DNA of 64,000 bases, taken from Cohnella panacarvi Gsoil 349. Its GTDB lineage: Bacteria; Bacillota; Bacilli; Paenibacillales; Paenibacillaceae. The position numbers and the translations under genes are program-made. Below the pieces are notes generated by a model. The model had not been told where the DNA came from and ran no database searches. It was given only the letters and a program-made list of their open reading frames with translations. The stretch's first letter is position 1. Each line of letters opens with the position of its first letter. Where the stretch lies: contig NZ_KI911563.1 in assembly GCF_000515335.1 (NCBI RefSeq), forward strand, positions 965,598 to 1,029,597, given 5' to 3'. Positions 34,411-42,754 of the stretch are shown here, in pieces.

Positions 34411-35793
34411 CTAAATTTGAACCTGCTCGCGGGAAGGCTCCGGATCGCCGTTCACGTCATGCTCCTCGAGGAATTTGATATCGAACGTTCCCCGGTTGAA
34501 AATCGGATGGTTGAGCAACTTCAAATGGAACGGAATCGTTGTCTTTACGCCCTCGATCATGAACTCGCTAAGCGCTCTGCGCATTCTCGCGATCGCTTCG
34601 TCGCGGGTCGGCGCCCATACGATCAGCTTGGCAATCATCGAGTCGTAATGAGGCGAAATCATATATTGCGAATACGCGCCGCTGTCAACCCGCACGCCCG
34701 GTCCGCCCGGCGGCAAGTAGAAACCGATTCGGCCCGGCGACGGGAGAAACCCGCGTTCGGAATCTTCCGCGTTAATGCGGCATTCGATGGACCATCCGTC
34801 GAATTTCACTTGTTCCTGCGTGAAGGACAGCGGAGCGCCTTCGGCGACCGAGATCATCTCTTTGATCAGATCGATACCCGTGATCATCTCCGTGACGGGA
34901 TGTTCGACTTGAATGCGGGTATTCATTTCCATGAAATAAAATTGACCGTCCGGACCGAGCAGATACTCGATCGTCCCCGCGCCGGAATAGTTGACGGCTT
35001 TCGCCGCGCGAACGGACGCTTGCCCCATGCGCTCGCGAAGAGCCGGCGTCATGACAGGGCACGGCGCTTCCTCTACGAGCTTCTGGCGGCGGCGCTGCAC
35101 GGAGCAGTCCCGTTCTCCGAGGTACACGACGTTGCCGTGTTTGTCGGCGATAATTTGAATTTCGACGTGCTTCATGCCCGTCAAGTACTTCTCCAAGTAA
35201 ACGCCCGCGTTGCCGAATGCTTTCTGGGCTTCCTGCTGGGCGGTCGTGATCTCGCGGACGAGCATTTCCTCGTTCTCCGCGAGCCGAATGCCTCTGCCCC
35301 CGCCGCCGGCGGTCGCCTTGATGATGACCGGATATCCGATCCCGCGAGCGACGCGAATCGCGTCGTCCAAATCTTCGATCAAACCGTCGGAGCCGGGAAT
35401 GACGGGCACGTCGGCTTCCTTCATCGTCTGCTTGGCGACGGATTTGTCGCCCATGCGGCTGATCGCTTCGGAGGAAGGACCGATGAAGGTGATGTTGCAT
35501 GTCTCGCAGATGTCCGCGAAGTCCGCGTTCTCGGACAAAAACCCGTAGCCGGGATGAATGGCGTCGCAATCCGTTAACGTCGCGACGCTCATAATGTTCG
35601 TAAGGTTGAGATAGCTGTCTTTGGACGCCGTGGGCCCGATGCAATACGCTTCGTCGGCCAGACGCACGTGCAAAGATTCGCGGTCGGCTTCGGAATAGAC
35701 GGCAACGGCCGTAATACCGAGCTCCCGGCAGGCGCGGATGATGCGAACCGCGATTTCACCGCGATTGGCGACCAGTATCTTCTGAAATTTCAA
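34411..35793 (-). CDS. accC: Acetyl-CoA carboxylase, biotin carboxylase subunit
   Basis: It carboxylates the biotin on AccB using ATP and bicarbonate, the first half of malonyl-CoA synthesis. The product (460 residues) starts [20 protein letters not shown] and contains the ATP-grasp loop [14 protein letters not shown] near 159-172, [14 protein letters not shown] near 199-212, and [19 protein letters not shown] near 288-306. The start is TTG at 35793 after AAGGAGGAT. It follows accB by 19 bases in one operon. Confidence 0.97.
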   Translation of the reverse strand: MKFQKILVANRGEIAVRIIRACRELGITAVAVYSEADRESLHVRLADEAYCIGPTASKDSYLNLTNIMSVATLTDCDAIHPGYGFLSENADFADICETCNITFIGPSSEAISRMGDKSVAKQTMKEADVPVIPGSDGLIEDLDDAIRVARGIGYPVIIKATAGGGGRGIRLAENEEMLVREITTAQQEAQKAFGNAGVYLEKYLTGMKHVEIQIIADKHGNVVYLGERDCSVQRRRQKLVEEAPCPVMTPALRERMGQASVRAAKAVNYSGAGTIEYLLGPDGQFYFMEMNTRIQVEHPVTEMITGIDLIKEMISVAEGAPLSFTQEQVKFDGWSIECRINAEDSERGFLPSPGRIGFYLPPGGPGVRVDSGAYSQYMISPHYDSMIAKLIVWAPTRDEAIARMRRALSEFMIEGVKTTIPFHLKLLNHPIFNRGTFDIKFLEEHDVNGDPEPSREQVQI

Positions 35794-35812
35794 GTTGAAA
35801 TCCTCCTTCGGA

Positions 35813-36301
35813 TTATTCCGGCTTCACGAGGAACAGCGGTTGGCCGAATTCGACGAGTTGACCGTTCTCAACGAGAATTTCCACGATCTCGCCTTTGACT
35901 TCTGCTTCCAAAGGATTCATAAGTTTCATCGCTTCCAGGATGCAAACGACGGTCTTGTCGTTCACTCTGTCGCCTATGTTGACGAACACCGCCGCATCCG
36001 GCGACGGCGCGCGATAGAACGTGCCGACCATCGGGGATACGATTTTGTGCAGATGGGATTGATCCGCTGCAGGCTTGGTTTCCGCGGCGGCAGGCGCAGG
36101 CGCGGCAGGTGCTGCGGCAGGCGCATGAACGGGTGCGGGCACGTATGTATGGGAAAGAGGTGCGGTTTGCACGTTGACGACTTCCGTGCGGCCGGGCTTG
36201 CGGATCGCGATGCGCGCTCCTTCGTTCTCGATTTCCAGCTCTTGAACAGAGGTTTGATCTACTAGTTTAATTAATTCTTTGATCTCGCTAAGCTTAAACA
36301 T
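35813..36301 (-). CDS. accB: Acetyl-CoA carboxylase, biotin carboxyl carrier protein
   Basis: A 162-residue carrier. The N-terminal helix [18 protein letters not shown] is followed by an Ala/Pro-rich linker (about 50-80) and the biotinyl domain (about 85-162) with the biotinylated Lys in [10 protein letters not shown] near 128 and the thumb FYRAPSPD near 96. ATG 36301 follows AAGGAGTG by six bases. It heads the accBC operon. Confidence 0.96.
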   Translation of the reverse strand: MFKLSEIKELIKLVDQTSVQELEIENEGARIAIRKPGRTEVVNVQTAPLSHTYVPAPVHAPAAAPAAPAPAAAETKPAADQSHLHKIVSPMVGTFYRAPSPDAAVFVNIGDRVNDKTVVCILEAMKLMNPLEAEVKGEIVEILVENGQLVEFGQPLFLVKPE

Positions 36302-36367
36302 GTCGGTCACTCCTTGAAATCGGGATATCCCGTATAAAGAAAGCTCGTACGTTGCCATAACGGACTT

Positions 36368-36376
36368 ATTATATCA
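36368..36376 (-). promoter_or_regulatory. Extended -10 promoter of accBC
   Basis: TGATATAAT on the minus strand is a TGn-extended -10 box, with only a poor -35 (CTTTCC) 17 bases upstream. It lies about 65 bases before accB. Confidence 0.6.
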
Positions 36377-36431
36377 TAAACGAATAAAATGGAAAGGGCC
36401 ATCCGCCTAGCGCGCGGAGCGCGAAAGCGCG

Positions 36432-36468
36432 AAGGGATGCCCCGCCGCGTATCGGAGGAGCATCCCTT
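36432..36468 (-). terminator. Hairpin after spoIIIAH, possible terminator
   Basis: The arms AAGGGATGCTCC and GGGGCATCCCTT form a stable stem about 30 bases after the last spoIIIA gene. No T tract follows on the minus strand; a second hairpin, GCGCTTTCGCGC, comes next. Confidence 0.45.
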
Positions 36469-36498
36469 TATTCGTTACTGCCATGCGCCGGAGCATGA

Positions 36499-37161
36499 TT
36501 ATTGCTGAACCACCTGCACGCTGACGTGGTCCGGAGATACGTTCAGCTCTTTGGTCGCGAGGTCCACGATGTTGACCGCCTGCTTCCTCTCCAGCTTATC
36601 GCTGAGCACGATGACCTTGTAGTTGTTCAGATCGACTTCCTCGACGACCGCGTTCTCGAACTCGAGAAGCAGTTTTTCCTCGAGACCCGTAATGCGGTAG
36701 TCCGTATCTTCGATTCGTCTAAGCTGTTCGGACGCTTGCTGGGCTTCCTCCGGCGAACGGTTCTTCGTATCGGCCATGATCGCGGACAGATCGTCCGCTT
36801 CCCTATCGACTTTCTCGCGTCTTTGCAGTTGGATTTGATCCAGCAGCTCGGCGCCTGTCAGATTGTTGTACTCCTTAAGCACGGCTTGGTCTTCTTCCGG
36901 CAGACCGGACGAAGCATCGTCCGACGGAGCAGCGCCGGCGTCTTTGCCCGTGATGCTAACCTCGCCCGTGAGCGTATCCACTTCGGTGATCTCGAACCCG
37001 TCCCCCGACGCCTTGGTCGCGTCGGTCAAATTCGTCTGTTCGGTAATGCCGCTGGCGTTGTCGGTCGGGGTAACGTCCTCCGTGAATAAGTAGTACGCGG
37101 ACAGGATCACCATCAGGCTCAGCATCGAGACCAGCCAAATCGTTTGACGTTTGTTGTTCAT
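36499..37161 (-). CDS. spoIIIAH: Stage III sporulation protein AH
   Basis: The mother-cell half of the SpoIIIAH-SpoIIQ channel that joins mother cell and forespore. One N-terminal transmembrane helix (about 8-26) is followed by a Thr/Ala/Asp-rich segment and a C-terminal ring-building domain (about 105-220) of the YscJ/FliF type, with EVDLNNYKVIVLSDKLERKQAVNIVDLA near 183-210. ATG 37161 follows GGGAGGAATGGAG. It is the last gene of the operon, 77 bases after spoIIIAG. Confidence 0.93.
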   Translation of the reverse strand: MNNKRQTIWLVSMLSLMVILSAYYLFTEDVTPTDNASGITEQTNLTDATKASGDGFEITEVDTLTGEVSITGKDAGAAPSDDASSGLPEEDQAVLKEYNNLTGAELLDQIQLQRREKVDREADDLSAIMADTKNRSPEEAQQASEQLRRIEDTDYRITGLEEKLLLEFENAVVEEVDLNNYKVIVLSDKLERKQAVNIVDLATKELNVSPDHVSVQVVQQ

Positions 37162-37238
37162 TGCTCCATTCCTCCCAATAATTAGGTTCATCTTGCGTGA
37201 ATAACGTTCGTCTTGCGGACTCAAGCGACTGCTCCTGT

Positions 37239-37907
37239 TCACGTCTTGCGCGGGACTACGGAAATTTTATGCAAAGGGACGTCCAGGCCGCGTGATACCG
37301 CTTCGGCGATCAGTTTATGGACCGTCGCGTTCTCCGCGCCTTTGGCCACGATGATAACGCCTCTGACTTTGGGTTTCAGCTTCTTCACGACGATCGGCGA
37401 TTGTCCTTCGTTCACTTCGTACAGCACGACTTGGCCGTCGTTCGTGACTTCCGTAATGTGCCGGTTCGCGCCGTTGCGGTCGGACTCCTCGGTAATTTGC
37501 TGCGTCCTTTTCTCGTTCAGACCCAGCACCGTCTCTTCCGTCGATTCGACGGTCACGAGCACTTGGGCCGTGCCGACGCCGACGATCGATTCCAGCAATT
37601 CCTTCAGCCTGCTCTCGAGCTGGCTCTCGATGTCGGTGAACGGATCTTCGGACTTGCTGTCGCCTCCGCCGATGAACGCTTCCTGCTGGGGAACGTCCTC
37701 GTCCCTAGGCGGCGACAAATCCGTTCCGCCGCCGGGATCGACCGGCTTAATATTCAACAAGGAGGCGGCGAGCAGCAGCGCCGCGCCGATCAGACCCACG
37801 AGCACCAGCCAGCGAAAAGCTTTGATTCTGCGCGGGCCTCCCGGACCGCCGGCATCGCCTTTGCCTCCCCCGATGAACGCTTCCACCCGCTGCAGCCAAT
37901 TGGCCAT
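37239..37907 (-). CDS. spoIIIAG: Stage III sporulation protein AG
   Basis: A 222-residue channel component with one transmembrane helix (about 33-53), a Gly/Pro/Asp-rich linker, and a C-terminal ring-building domain. The stretch VGTAQVLVTVESTEETVLGLNEK near 109-131 and KPKVRGVIIVAKGAENATV near 175-193 are family marks. The N-terminus has a Gly-rich cytoplasmic stretch, GGGKGDAGGPGGP. Start ATG at 37907 follows AGGAGGTGAGAGG. It lies four bases after spoIIIAF. Confidence 0.93.
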   Translation of the reverse strand: MANWLQRVEAFIGGGKGDAGGPGGPRRIKAFRWLVLVGLIGAALLLAASLLNIKPVDPGGGTDLSPPRDEDVPQQEAFIGGGDSKSEDPFTDIESQLESRLKELLESIVGVGTAQVLVTVESTEETVLGLNEKRTQQITEESDRNGANRHITEVTNDGQVVLYEVNEGQSPIVVKKLKPKVRGVIIVAKGAENATVHKLIAEAVSRGLDVPLHKISVVPRKT

Positions 37908-37911
37908 CCTC

Positions 37912-38664
37912 TCACCTCCTTGCCTTGCCGGTCGACGCCGCAGGCCGCGAATCCGATATTTGCGATACTTCTATTAACCCGGAGGCGATGCCGAATTTAT
38001 TCGACACGAGCGATACGACCCTGTTCTCCGTCTCGCGGTCGAGCCGGTTCTCCTCAACCGTCGCTTGAAGCGCCTCGTCCTCGCCGCCCGATTCGCGGCC
38101 AAGCCCCCGCTCGCCGCCAATCTCGACGCGGATATCGACGTCGGCAATCGGATCGATGTCGCTCATCGCCGCGATAGAACCACGCGGCGCACCCGCTTCG
38201 CCGCCGTCTTCGCCTTCGAGCACGACTTTAACGCCCGTAATCGCCCAATTCCCGTCTTTGCCCTGCGCGGTTCGCACGTCCACGCTTCTTACCGCGCGCT
38301 CCTCGCCGAGCTCGATGTCGGACCGTATCGCCGCGGCCAGCCGCACGGAGACGAGATTCGCCGCTTGCTGCGACTGCTTGCCGCGAAGCCTCTCGCCCTC
38401 CGCTTCGATCGTCGCCAGCTGGTCCGGCGCTCCTTGCGGCGATTTCACGACGGCGTCCATCCCTTCCGCAAGCTTGCCGGCGAAATCGCCTTTCATCCAG
38501 TTCAGCACCGGCGTCGCGACCGTCAGCAGGACGAACAGTCCCGCGACAAGCCTGACGTAGCGCTGCATCGTGCGGTTGGGAAGCAGCAGGTCGATGATCG
38601 AAGCCAGCAGGAGCACCGCGATGATCTGACGCAGCCAGCCCGACAGCCCATCCATCAGCCCCAT
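37912..38664 (-). CDS. spoIIIAF: Stage III sporulation protein AF
   Basis: A 250-residue protein with two N-terminal transmembrane segments (about 11-30 and 35-52) and a soluble domain to the end, as in SpoIIIAF. It is longer than the Bacillus protein (about 200 residues) because the middle (about 130-195) carries a Gly/Glu/Arg-rich insertion. It is required for the A-Q channel in B. subtilis. ATG at 38664 has GGCTAAGGCGG upstream. Confidence 0.88.
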   Translation of the reverse strand: MGLMDGLSGWLRQIIAVLLLASIIDLLLPNRTMQRYVRLVAGLFVLLTVATPVLNWMKGDFAGKLAEGMDAVVKSPQGAPDQLATIEAEGERLRGKQSQQAANLVSVRLAAAIRSDIELGEERAVRSVDVRTAQGKDGNWAITGVKVVLEGEDGGEAGAPRGSIAAMSDIDPIADVDIRVEIGGERGLGRESGGEDEALQATVEENRLDRETENRVVSLVSNKFGIASGLIEVSQISDSRPAASTGKARR

Positions 38665-38683
38665 CCGCCTTAGCCCCCTCGCG

Positions 38684-39931
38684 TTATCGAATCATGAGCG
38701 CCGCGTTGCCAGCCGTCAGGATGATCGTCACGGCCAGGAAGAACATCAGCCCTACCGACGCCAGCGCCGCGAACACGTAGATGAGCGTCTTGCCGATCGT
38801 CTGCAGGCAGTGCACGATCGGCGTGTCCCCGAGCGGCTGCATGATCGCGCCCGCCAAGCGGTAGATCAGGGCGAGCGTCAGCACCTTCAGCGCGGGGAAA
38901 GCGCAGAGGAACAGCAAGATGATGACGCCTGCGATGCCGACCGCGTTCTTGACGAGCAGGCTTGCCGACATGACCGTGTCCGCGGCGTCCGAGAACATGC
39001 GGCCGACGACCGGCACGAAGTTGCCGGTGACGAACTTCGCCGTGCGAAGCGCGACGCCGTCCGTTACCGCGCCCGTTGCTCCTTGCACCGACAACACGCC
39101 GAGGAAAATCGTCAGCATCACGCCGAGCAGTCCGACCGCGACGTTCCGCAGCAAGTTCGCCAGATGCGTCACCTTGTACCGCTCGGTGATCGAACTGACC
39201 AGGTGCAGGACGGCGGAGAAGAACAAAAGCGGGAACACGACGAGATGGATGAACGTCCCGATCGTATGGATCATGAATACGATCAGCGGATGCAGCACGG
39301 CTGCGGAAGCGATGCCGCCCGTACCGGCGAGCAGCGTCAGCAGCAGCGGGACCATGGCGAGCATGAATTCCACCATGCCGCTTATCGCGTCTCCCGCGAA
39401 GGAAGTCGCCGTTCGGAAGCTGTTGACCGCCAGAATGATCAGCACCATGTAGGCGATCGCGTAGGCGACTTTGCTGACGGCGTTGCGTTCGAAAGCGTTC
39501 TGCATCGTTTCGAGCAGCATCGTGAACACGGTCAGCAGCACGATCGTGACGAGCAGCTTGCCGCTGTAGAGCACCTCGTGAAGGAAGAAGCGGGCGAGTC
39601 CGGCAATCGCTTGCCCCGCGCTCCATCCTTCACCGCTCGGAAACATCAGCTCGCGCAGCTCCGGCAGTTTCCCATCCGGAAAATATCCGCCGTAATCGCG
39701 CTTTAGGTTGTTCCAATATTGCTCGATTTGTTGCGTGTTTACGTCTTCGCTCTGATCCTTGGCAAGCTCGCCCGATATGTCAACGCCGGAGGCTGCCGGA
39801 TCGGCTTGCCCGATCTCGGCGGGCGCGGCGGCCAGAACGGTACTGCAGTTGCCCAAGAGCAAGCCGATGACGATGACGATGACGAACATCGCGAACCCGA
39901 GCTTCATGCCTCTTTCCCTATGGCGGCGCAT
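38684..39931 (-). CDS. spoIIIAE: Stage III sporulation protein AE
   Basis: A 415-residue polytopic membrane protein and likely core of the A-Q export apparatus. An N-terminal signal or first helix (about 12-33) precedes an extracytoplasmic segment of about 90 residues, then six or more hydrophobic segments from about 110 to 412. ATG 39931 has GGAGGTAACGG directly upstream, which decides the start over a later ATG. It follows spoIIIAD by 29 bases. Confidence 0.93.
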   Translation of the reverse strand: MRRHRERGMKLGFAMFVIVIVIGLLLGNCSTVLAAAPAEIGQADPAASGVDISGELAKDQSEDVNTQQIEQYWNNLKRDYGGYFPDGKLPELRELMFPSGEGWSAGQAIAGLARFFLHEVLYSGKLLVTIVLLTVFTMLLETMQNAFERNAVSKVAYAIAYMVLIILAVNSFRTATSFAGDAISGMVEFMLAMVPLLLTLLAGTGGIASAAVLHPLIVFMIHTIGTFIHLVVFPLLFFSAVLHLVSSITERYKVTHLANLLRNVAVGLLGVMLTIFLGVLSVQGATGAVTDGVALRTAKFVTGNFVPVVGRMFSDAADTVMSASLLVKNAVGIAGVIILLFLCAFPALKVLTLALIYRLAGAIMQPLGDTPIVHCLQTIGKTLIYVFAALASVGLMFFLAVTIILTAGNAALMIR

Positions 39932-39960
39932 CCGTTACCTCCGATCCTTCGCGAAGCGCT

Positions 39961-40350
39961 TCAGGCCGGCAGCAAGTTCAACACCGTCTCCACGATGACG
40001 CTGATGATGGGCACCGCCATGACCAGAATGAGCATTTTGCCGGCGAATTCGATTTTCGAGGCGATGCTTTCAAGTCCCGCATCTCTGACGATTTGCGCTC
40101 CGAACTCCGCGATGTAGGCGATTCCGATTATTTTCAACATCGTCTTTAAGTAGACCGAAGGAATGCCTGAGCGATCCGCCAAGTCCTCCAATACCGAGAT
40201 GACGCTATCGATCTGGCCGATCAGCATCAGGAAGATCGCGACGCCGACGAACGCCGCCAACAAATAGGCGAACATCGGCTTCTGCTCCCGGATGACGAGG
40301 ATGAGCACCGTGGCCAGAAATCCGATTCCGACGATCTGAAGAATGTCCAC
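39961..40350 (-). CDS. spoIIIAD: Stage III sporulation protein AD
   Basis: A 129-residue, very hydrophobic protein with about four transmembrane helices, opening DILQIVGIGFLATVLILVIREQKPMFAYLLA as SpoIIIAD does. I chose GTG 40350 since AGGTGAGG from the end of spoIIIAC serves as its ribosome site; GTG 40359 is also in frame but has none. It is part of the channel complex. Confidence 0.9.
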   Translation of the reverse strand: MDILQIVGIGFLATVLILVIREQKPMFAYLLAAFVGVAIFLMLIGQIDSVISVLEDLADRSGIPSVYLKTMLKIIGIAYIAEFGAQIVRDAGLESIASKIEFAGKMLILVMAVPIISVIVETVLNLLPA

Positions 40351-40359
40351 CCGCCTCAC

Positions 40360-40563
40360 CTACTGGAACAGAAATATCGTCTTGATCTCTTGAAACAAAT
40401 CGTTGAGCAATCGAACGACCATGAACAAAACGACGACAAAACCGATGACGGTTACCCAGTGCGCCATGTCTTCTTTGCCCATCTGCTTCAGTACCGTATG
40501 AATCATCGCCACGATGATGCCGATACCGGCGATTTGGAAGATGGTGCTGATGTCGATGTTCAT
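40360..40563 (-). CDS. spoIIIAC: Stage III sporulation protein AC
   Basis: The 67-residue product has two transmembrane helices (about 9-25 and 35-52), with GIGIIVAMIHTVLKQMGKEDMAHWVT between them, the standard SpoIIIAC sequence and length. Start ATG at 40563 follows GGGGGACG. It sits between AB and AD in the conserved order. Confidence 0.93.
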   Translation of the reverse strand: MNIDISTIFQIAGIGIIVAMIHTVLKQMGKEDMAHWVTVIGFVVVLFMVVRLLNDLFQEIKTIFLFQ

Positions 40564-40578
40564 CGATACGTCCCCCTA

Positions 40579-41106
40579 CTACACGATCAGAATAACGATC
40601 AACGCGGCGCCAAGAGCGCCCAGACTGCGGCTTAGCTTCTCGTAACGCTGCTGTTCGTCGCGCGCGGTCGCTTCCTCAGCTTGAAGCTGCAACATGGCGA
40701 GCCGGATATGCTTCAACTGATCTTCGCGTCCGCTCGCACCTAGCGTCGAGCCAAGCCGGAGCAAAGCTTCTTGTTCGGGAGCGCGCATCGCGGTATCCGC
40801 CCACCTGCCCGCGATTTCGCGTTCCCAAATTTCCCTCACCGTCTCGCCCGTCCGGGCGGTCTCGTTCGATAGCGCCCGGGCTATCGCTTTGAACAAAGGC
40901 GAGATCGGCGGGGGCACCGCGCCAGCGATTCGATCTAGCGCTTGCGCGAGCGGCGTCTGTCCGTAGCTGATTTCCGTTTCCAACCGCTGCAGCGCATGGA
41001 GCACATGACGGATTTGCTTAGGGCGAGCCGCGTATCTTGCCGCCTGAACGAAGCCGATCATCGTGCCCGCGAACAGGACGAGCGCGATTCCGATGAACTT
41101 AAGCAC
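40579..41106 (-). CDS. spoIIIAB: Stage III sporulation protein AB
   Basis: A 175-residue protein with membrane helices at both ends (about 2-20 and 158-175) and a helical soluble middle; AB resembles the type II/IV secretion GspF-like platform. LKFIGIALVLFAGTMIGF at the start is typical. GTG 41106 with GAGGAGACGAGGAG upstream agrees with homologues that begin near this residue; a longer frame opens at 41133. It overlaps spoIIIAA by eight bases. Confidence 0.88.
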   Translation of the reverse strand: MLKFIGIALVLFAGTMIGFVQAARYAARPKQIRHVLHALQRLETEISYGQTPLAQALDRIAGAVPPPISPLFKAIARALSNETARTGETVREIWEREIAGRWADTAMRAPEQEALLRLGSTLGASGREDQLKHIRLAMLQLQAEEATARDEQQRYEKLSRSLGALGAALIVILIV

Positions 41107-42211
41107 GCTCCTCGTCTCCTCGCGCACGGACATCCGGCGAACGGATCGCCGGCATCGGCCTCGTCTTCACCGTCACGGGAGCCGCTTGAGGAGCATCCTG
41201 CGGAGCGTCTCTCGGCACGGCTCCCGCGCGCATGCGGCCGCGCCCCGAAGCTTCGAGCGCCGCTTCCTCCGCCGAGACGATTCGATGCCCGACTAGCCCC
41301 GCGTTTCTCGAGAGCAGCACGTACGCGCCGAATACGCCATCCGCGGCGAGCTGCGAGAGCACGGGACGCGCGAATATATCCGCGATATTGGAAGCGTGGG
41401 CCGTCGCCAGCACCCTGACGCCGGCGTGAATCGCTTCGTTCAGCGCCGCGGCGTCTTCGGGGCGGCCGATTTCGTCGACGACGATCACTTCGGGCGACAA
41501 CGAGCGGACCATCATCATGATGCCTTCCGCTTTCGGGCACGCATCGAGCACGTCGCTGCGCGGACCGAGGTCGAACGTCGGTACGCCTCGTTCGCAAGCG
41601 GCGATTTCCGAGCGCTCGTCCACGATGCCGACTTTGCGCCCCCGCCAGCCGATCGCCCGGGGGTGATGCCACTCTCCCGCGCTTATACAGCGAGCAAGAT
41701 CCCTGATCAGCGTCGTCTTTCCTTGCTGCGGCGGAGACACGATCAGCGTATGGCGTATCGTTCTCGCCCCGTGATCGAGCAGCCCCGGAAGCACCTGAGC
41801 CCCGAATCCGACGCGCGCTCTTGCGATTCGCACGTTGAATCCGGCGATGTCCCGAAGATGCGCCACGGCGCCTTTGTCTAGCACCGCTCTCCCGGCGAGG
41901 CCGATGCGATGACCGCCTGGGACGGTCACGTATCCTCTGCGCAGCTCTTCTTCTACCGCATATAGAGAATGATTCGTAACTCTCTCCAGAAGCGCCCGGA
42001 CTTCCTCTTTGCCGGGAGCATAGGCCGATCGGTAATCGTCGGTAAGCGATCCGTCCGGCCGAACGAAAGCGCTTCGGCTCCCGTACCCGATCTCGAGAGG
42101 GCGGTTTTCGCGGACGCGGATTTCTTCCAACGTCTGGACCGCATCGCCGGGCAACCGATCCAACACTCCTCTCAAAGCTGCCGGGAATAACGTCAATAGA
42201 GATGGATTCAC
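41099..42211 (-). CDS. spoIIIAA: Stage III sporulation protein AA (secretion-type ATPase)
   Basis: The engine of the A-Q channel, a AAA/secretion-superfamily ATPase. Walker A is in VSPPQQGKTTLIRDLAR near 151-167 and Walker B in EVIVVDEIGRPEDAAAL near 221-237; ATAHASNIADI near 254 is the sensor. GTG 42211 after GAAAGGGGGG is the first gene's start behind the sigma-E promoter. At 370 residues it is longer than the Bacillus protein (about 307): the last 50 residues are a Pro/Ala/Arg-rich tail. Confidence 0.95.
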   Translation of the reverse strand: MNPSLLTLFPAALRGVLDRLPGDAVQTLEEIRVRENRPLEIGYGSRSAFVRPDGSLTDDYRSAYAPGKEEVRALLERVTNHSLYAVEEELRRGYVTVPGGHRIGLAGRAVLDKGAVAHLRDIAGFNVRIARARVGFGAQVLPGLLDHGARTIRHTLIVSPPQQGKTTLIRDLARCISAGEWHHPRAIGWRGRKVGIVDERSEIAACERGVPTFDLGPRSDVLDACPKAEGIMMMVRSLSPEVIVVDEIGRPEDAAALNEAIHAGVRVLATAHASNIADIFARPVLSQLAADGVFGAYVLLSRNAGLVGHRIVSAEEAALEASGRGRMRAGAVPRDAPQDAPQAAPVTVKTRPMPAIRSPDVRARGDEERA

Positions 42212-42252
42212 GCGAGCCCCCCTTTCGGTACAAGTTGTGATTTGCTGTTTCA

Positions 42253-42280
42253 TATGTATGCTTGTACGCCGGGAATATGC
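42253..42280 (-). promoter_or_regulatory. Sigma-E-type promoter of the spoIIIA operon
   Basis: GCATATT, a 13-base spacer and CATACATA are read on the minus strand, about 40 bases before GTG 42211. This is a near-ideal match to the mother-cell consensus, with the same spacer as the spoIIM promoter. Confidence 0.8.
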
Positions 42281-42303
42281 CTGCTTGGCCGCTTCTACCT
42301 TGC

Positions 42304-42567
42304 CTACTTGCGGAGGATGCCGATTAATAGACAACCGACGCCTGCTAGAATCCAGATCAGCTTAACGGGGGACAGCTTATCCGAAAGTCCGATCAATCCG
42401 ATCGTCGTCGTCGAGATCAGCACGAACGGTCCGACAAGCGCGAGCATGGAATTGACGACCAGCGCTTTCTGTACATCATTGAGCCGCAGCATGACGATCG
42501 CGGCCGTCACTTCGATCATGCCGGACAGTATCCGCAGCATCGCCATGCTGAACGCCGCTTTATCCAT
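42304..42567 (-). CDS. yqhV: YqhV-like DUF2619 membrane protein
   Basis: An 87-residue protein made of three transmembrane helices (about 8-27, 34-55 and 64-84). Pattern and place immediately upstream of spoIIIAA match Bacillus yqhV, whose role is unknown. AAGGAG lies 11 bases before ATG 42567; GTG 42570 is equally possible. Confidence 0.85.
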   Translation of the reverse strand: MDKAAFSMAMLRILSGMIEVTAAIVMLRLNDVQKALVVNSMLALVGPFVLISTTTIGLIGLSDKLSPVKLIWILAGVGCLLIGILRK

Positions 42568-42683
42568 CACCAACTCATCTCCTTATCGTTTCTTCTAAAT
42601 GGTTATGCGAATGGATAAGCCAACTTGTCTATTCCGTGAGATTAAGCAGACGGAAACGGGGAAGGCGCGGGAAGGATCGCGTG

Positions 42684-42713
42684 ACACCTCGGGTTGGGCA
42701 ATCGCATATATTG
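42684..42713 (+). promoter_or_regulatory. Possible sigma-K-type promoter before the phosphosulfolactate synthase
   Basis: ACACC, a 16-base spacer and CATATATTG resemble the late mother-cell pattern (AC, then CATAnnnTA, one mismatch). It lies about 40 bases before the start codon. Tentative. Confidence 0.35.
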
Positions 42714-42754
42714 GCTTGTAATTCCACCTCTGACGACAACGAGGAGAGTTGAGC

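Noticed and set aside
34108-35577. Plus-strand frame of 489 codons opposite accC
   Set aside because: Antisense to an unmistakable biotin carboxylase; no ribosome site, no recognisable domain.
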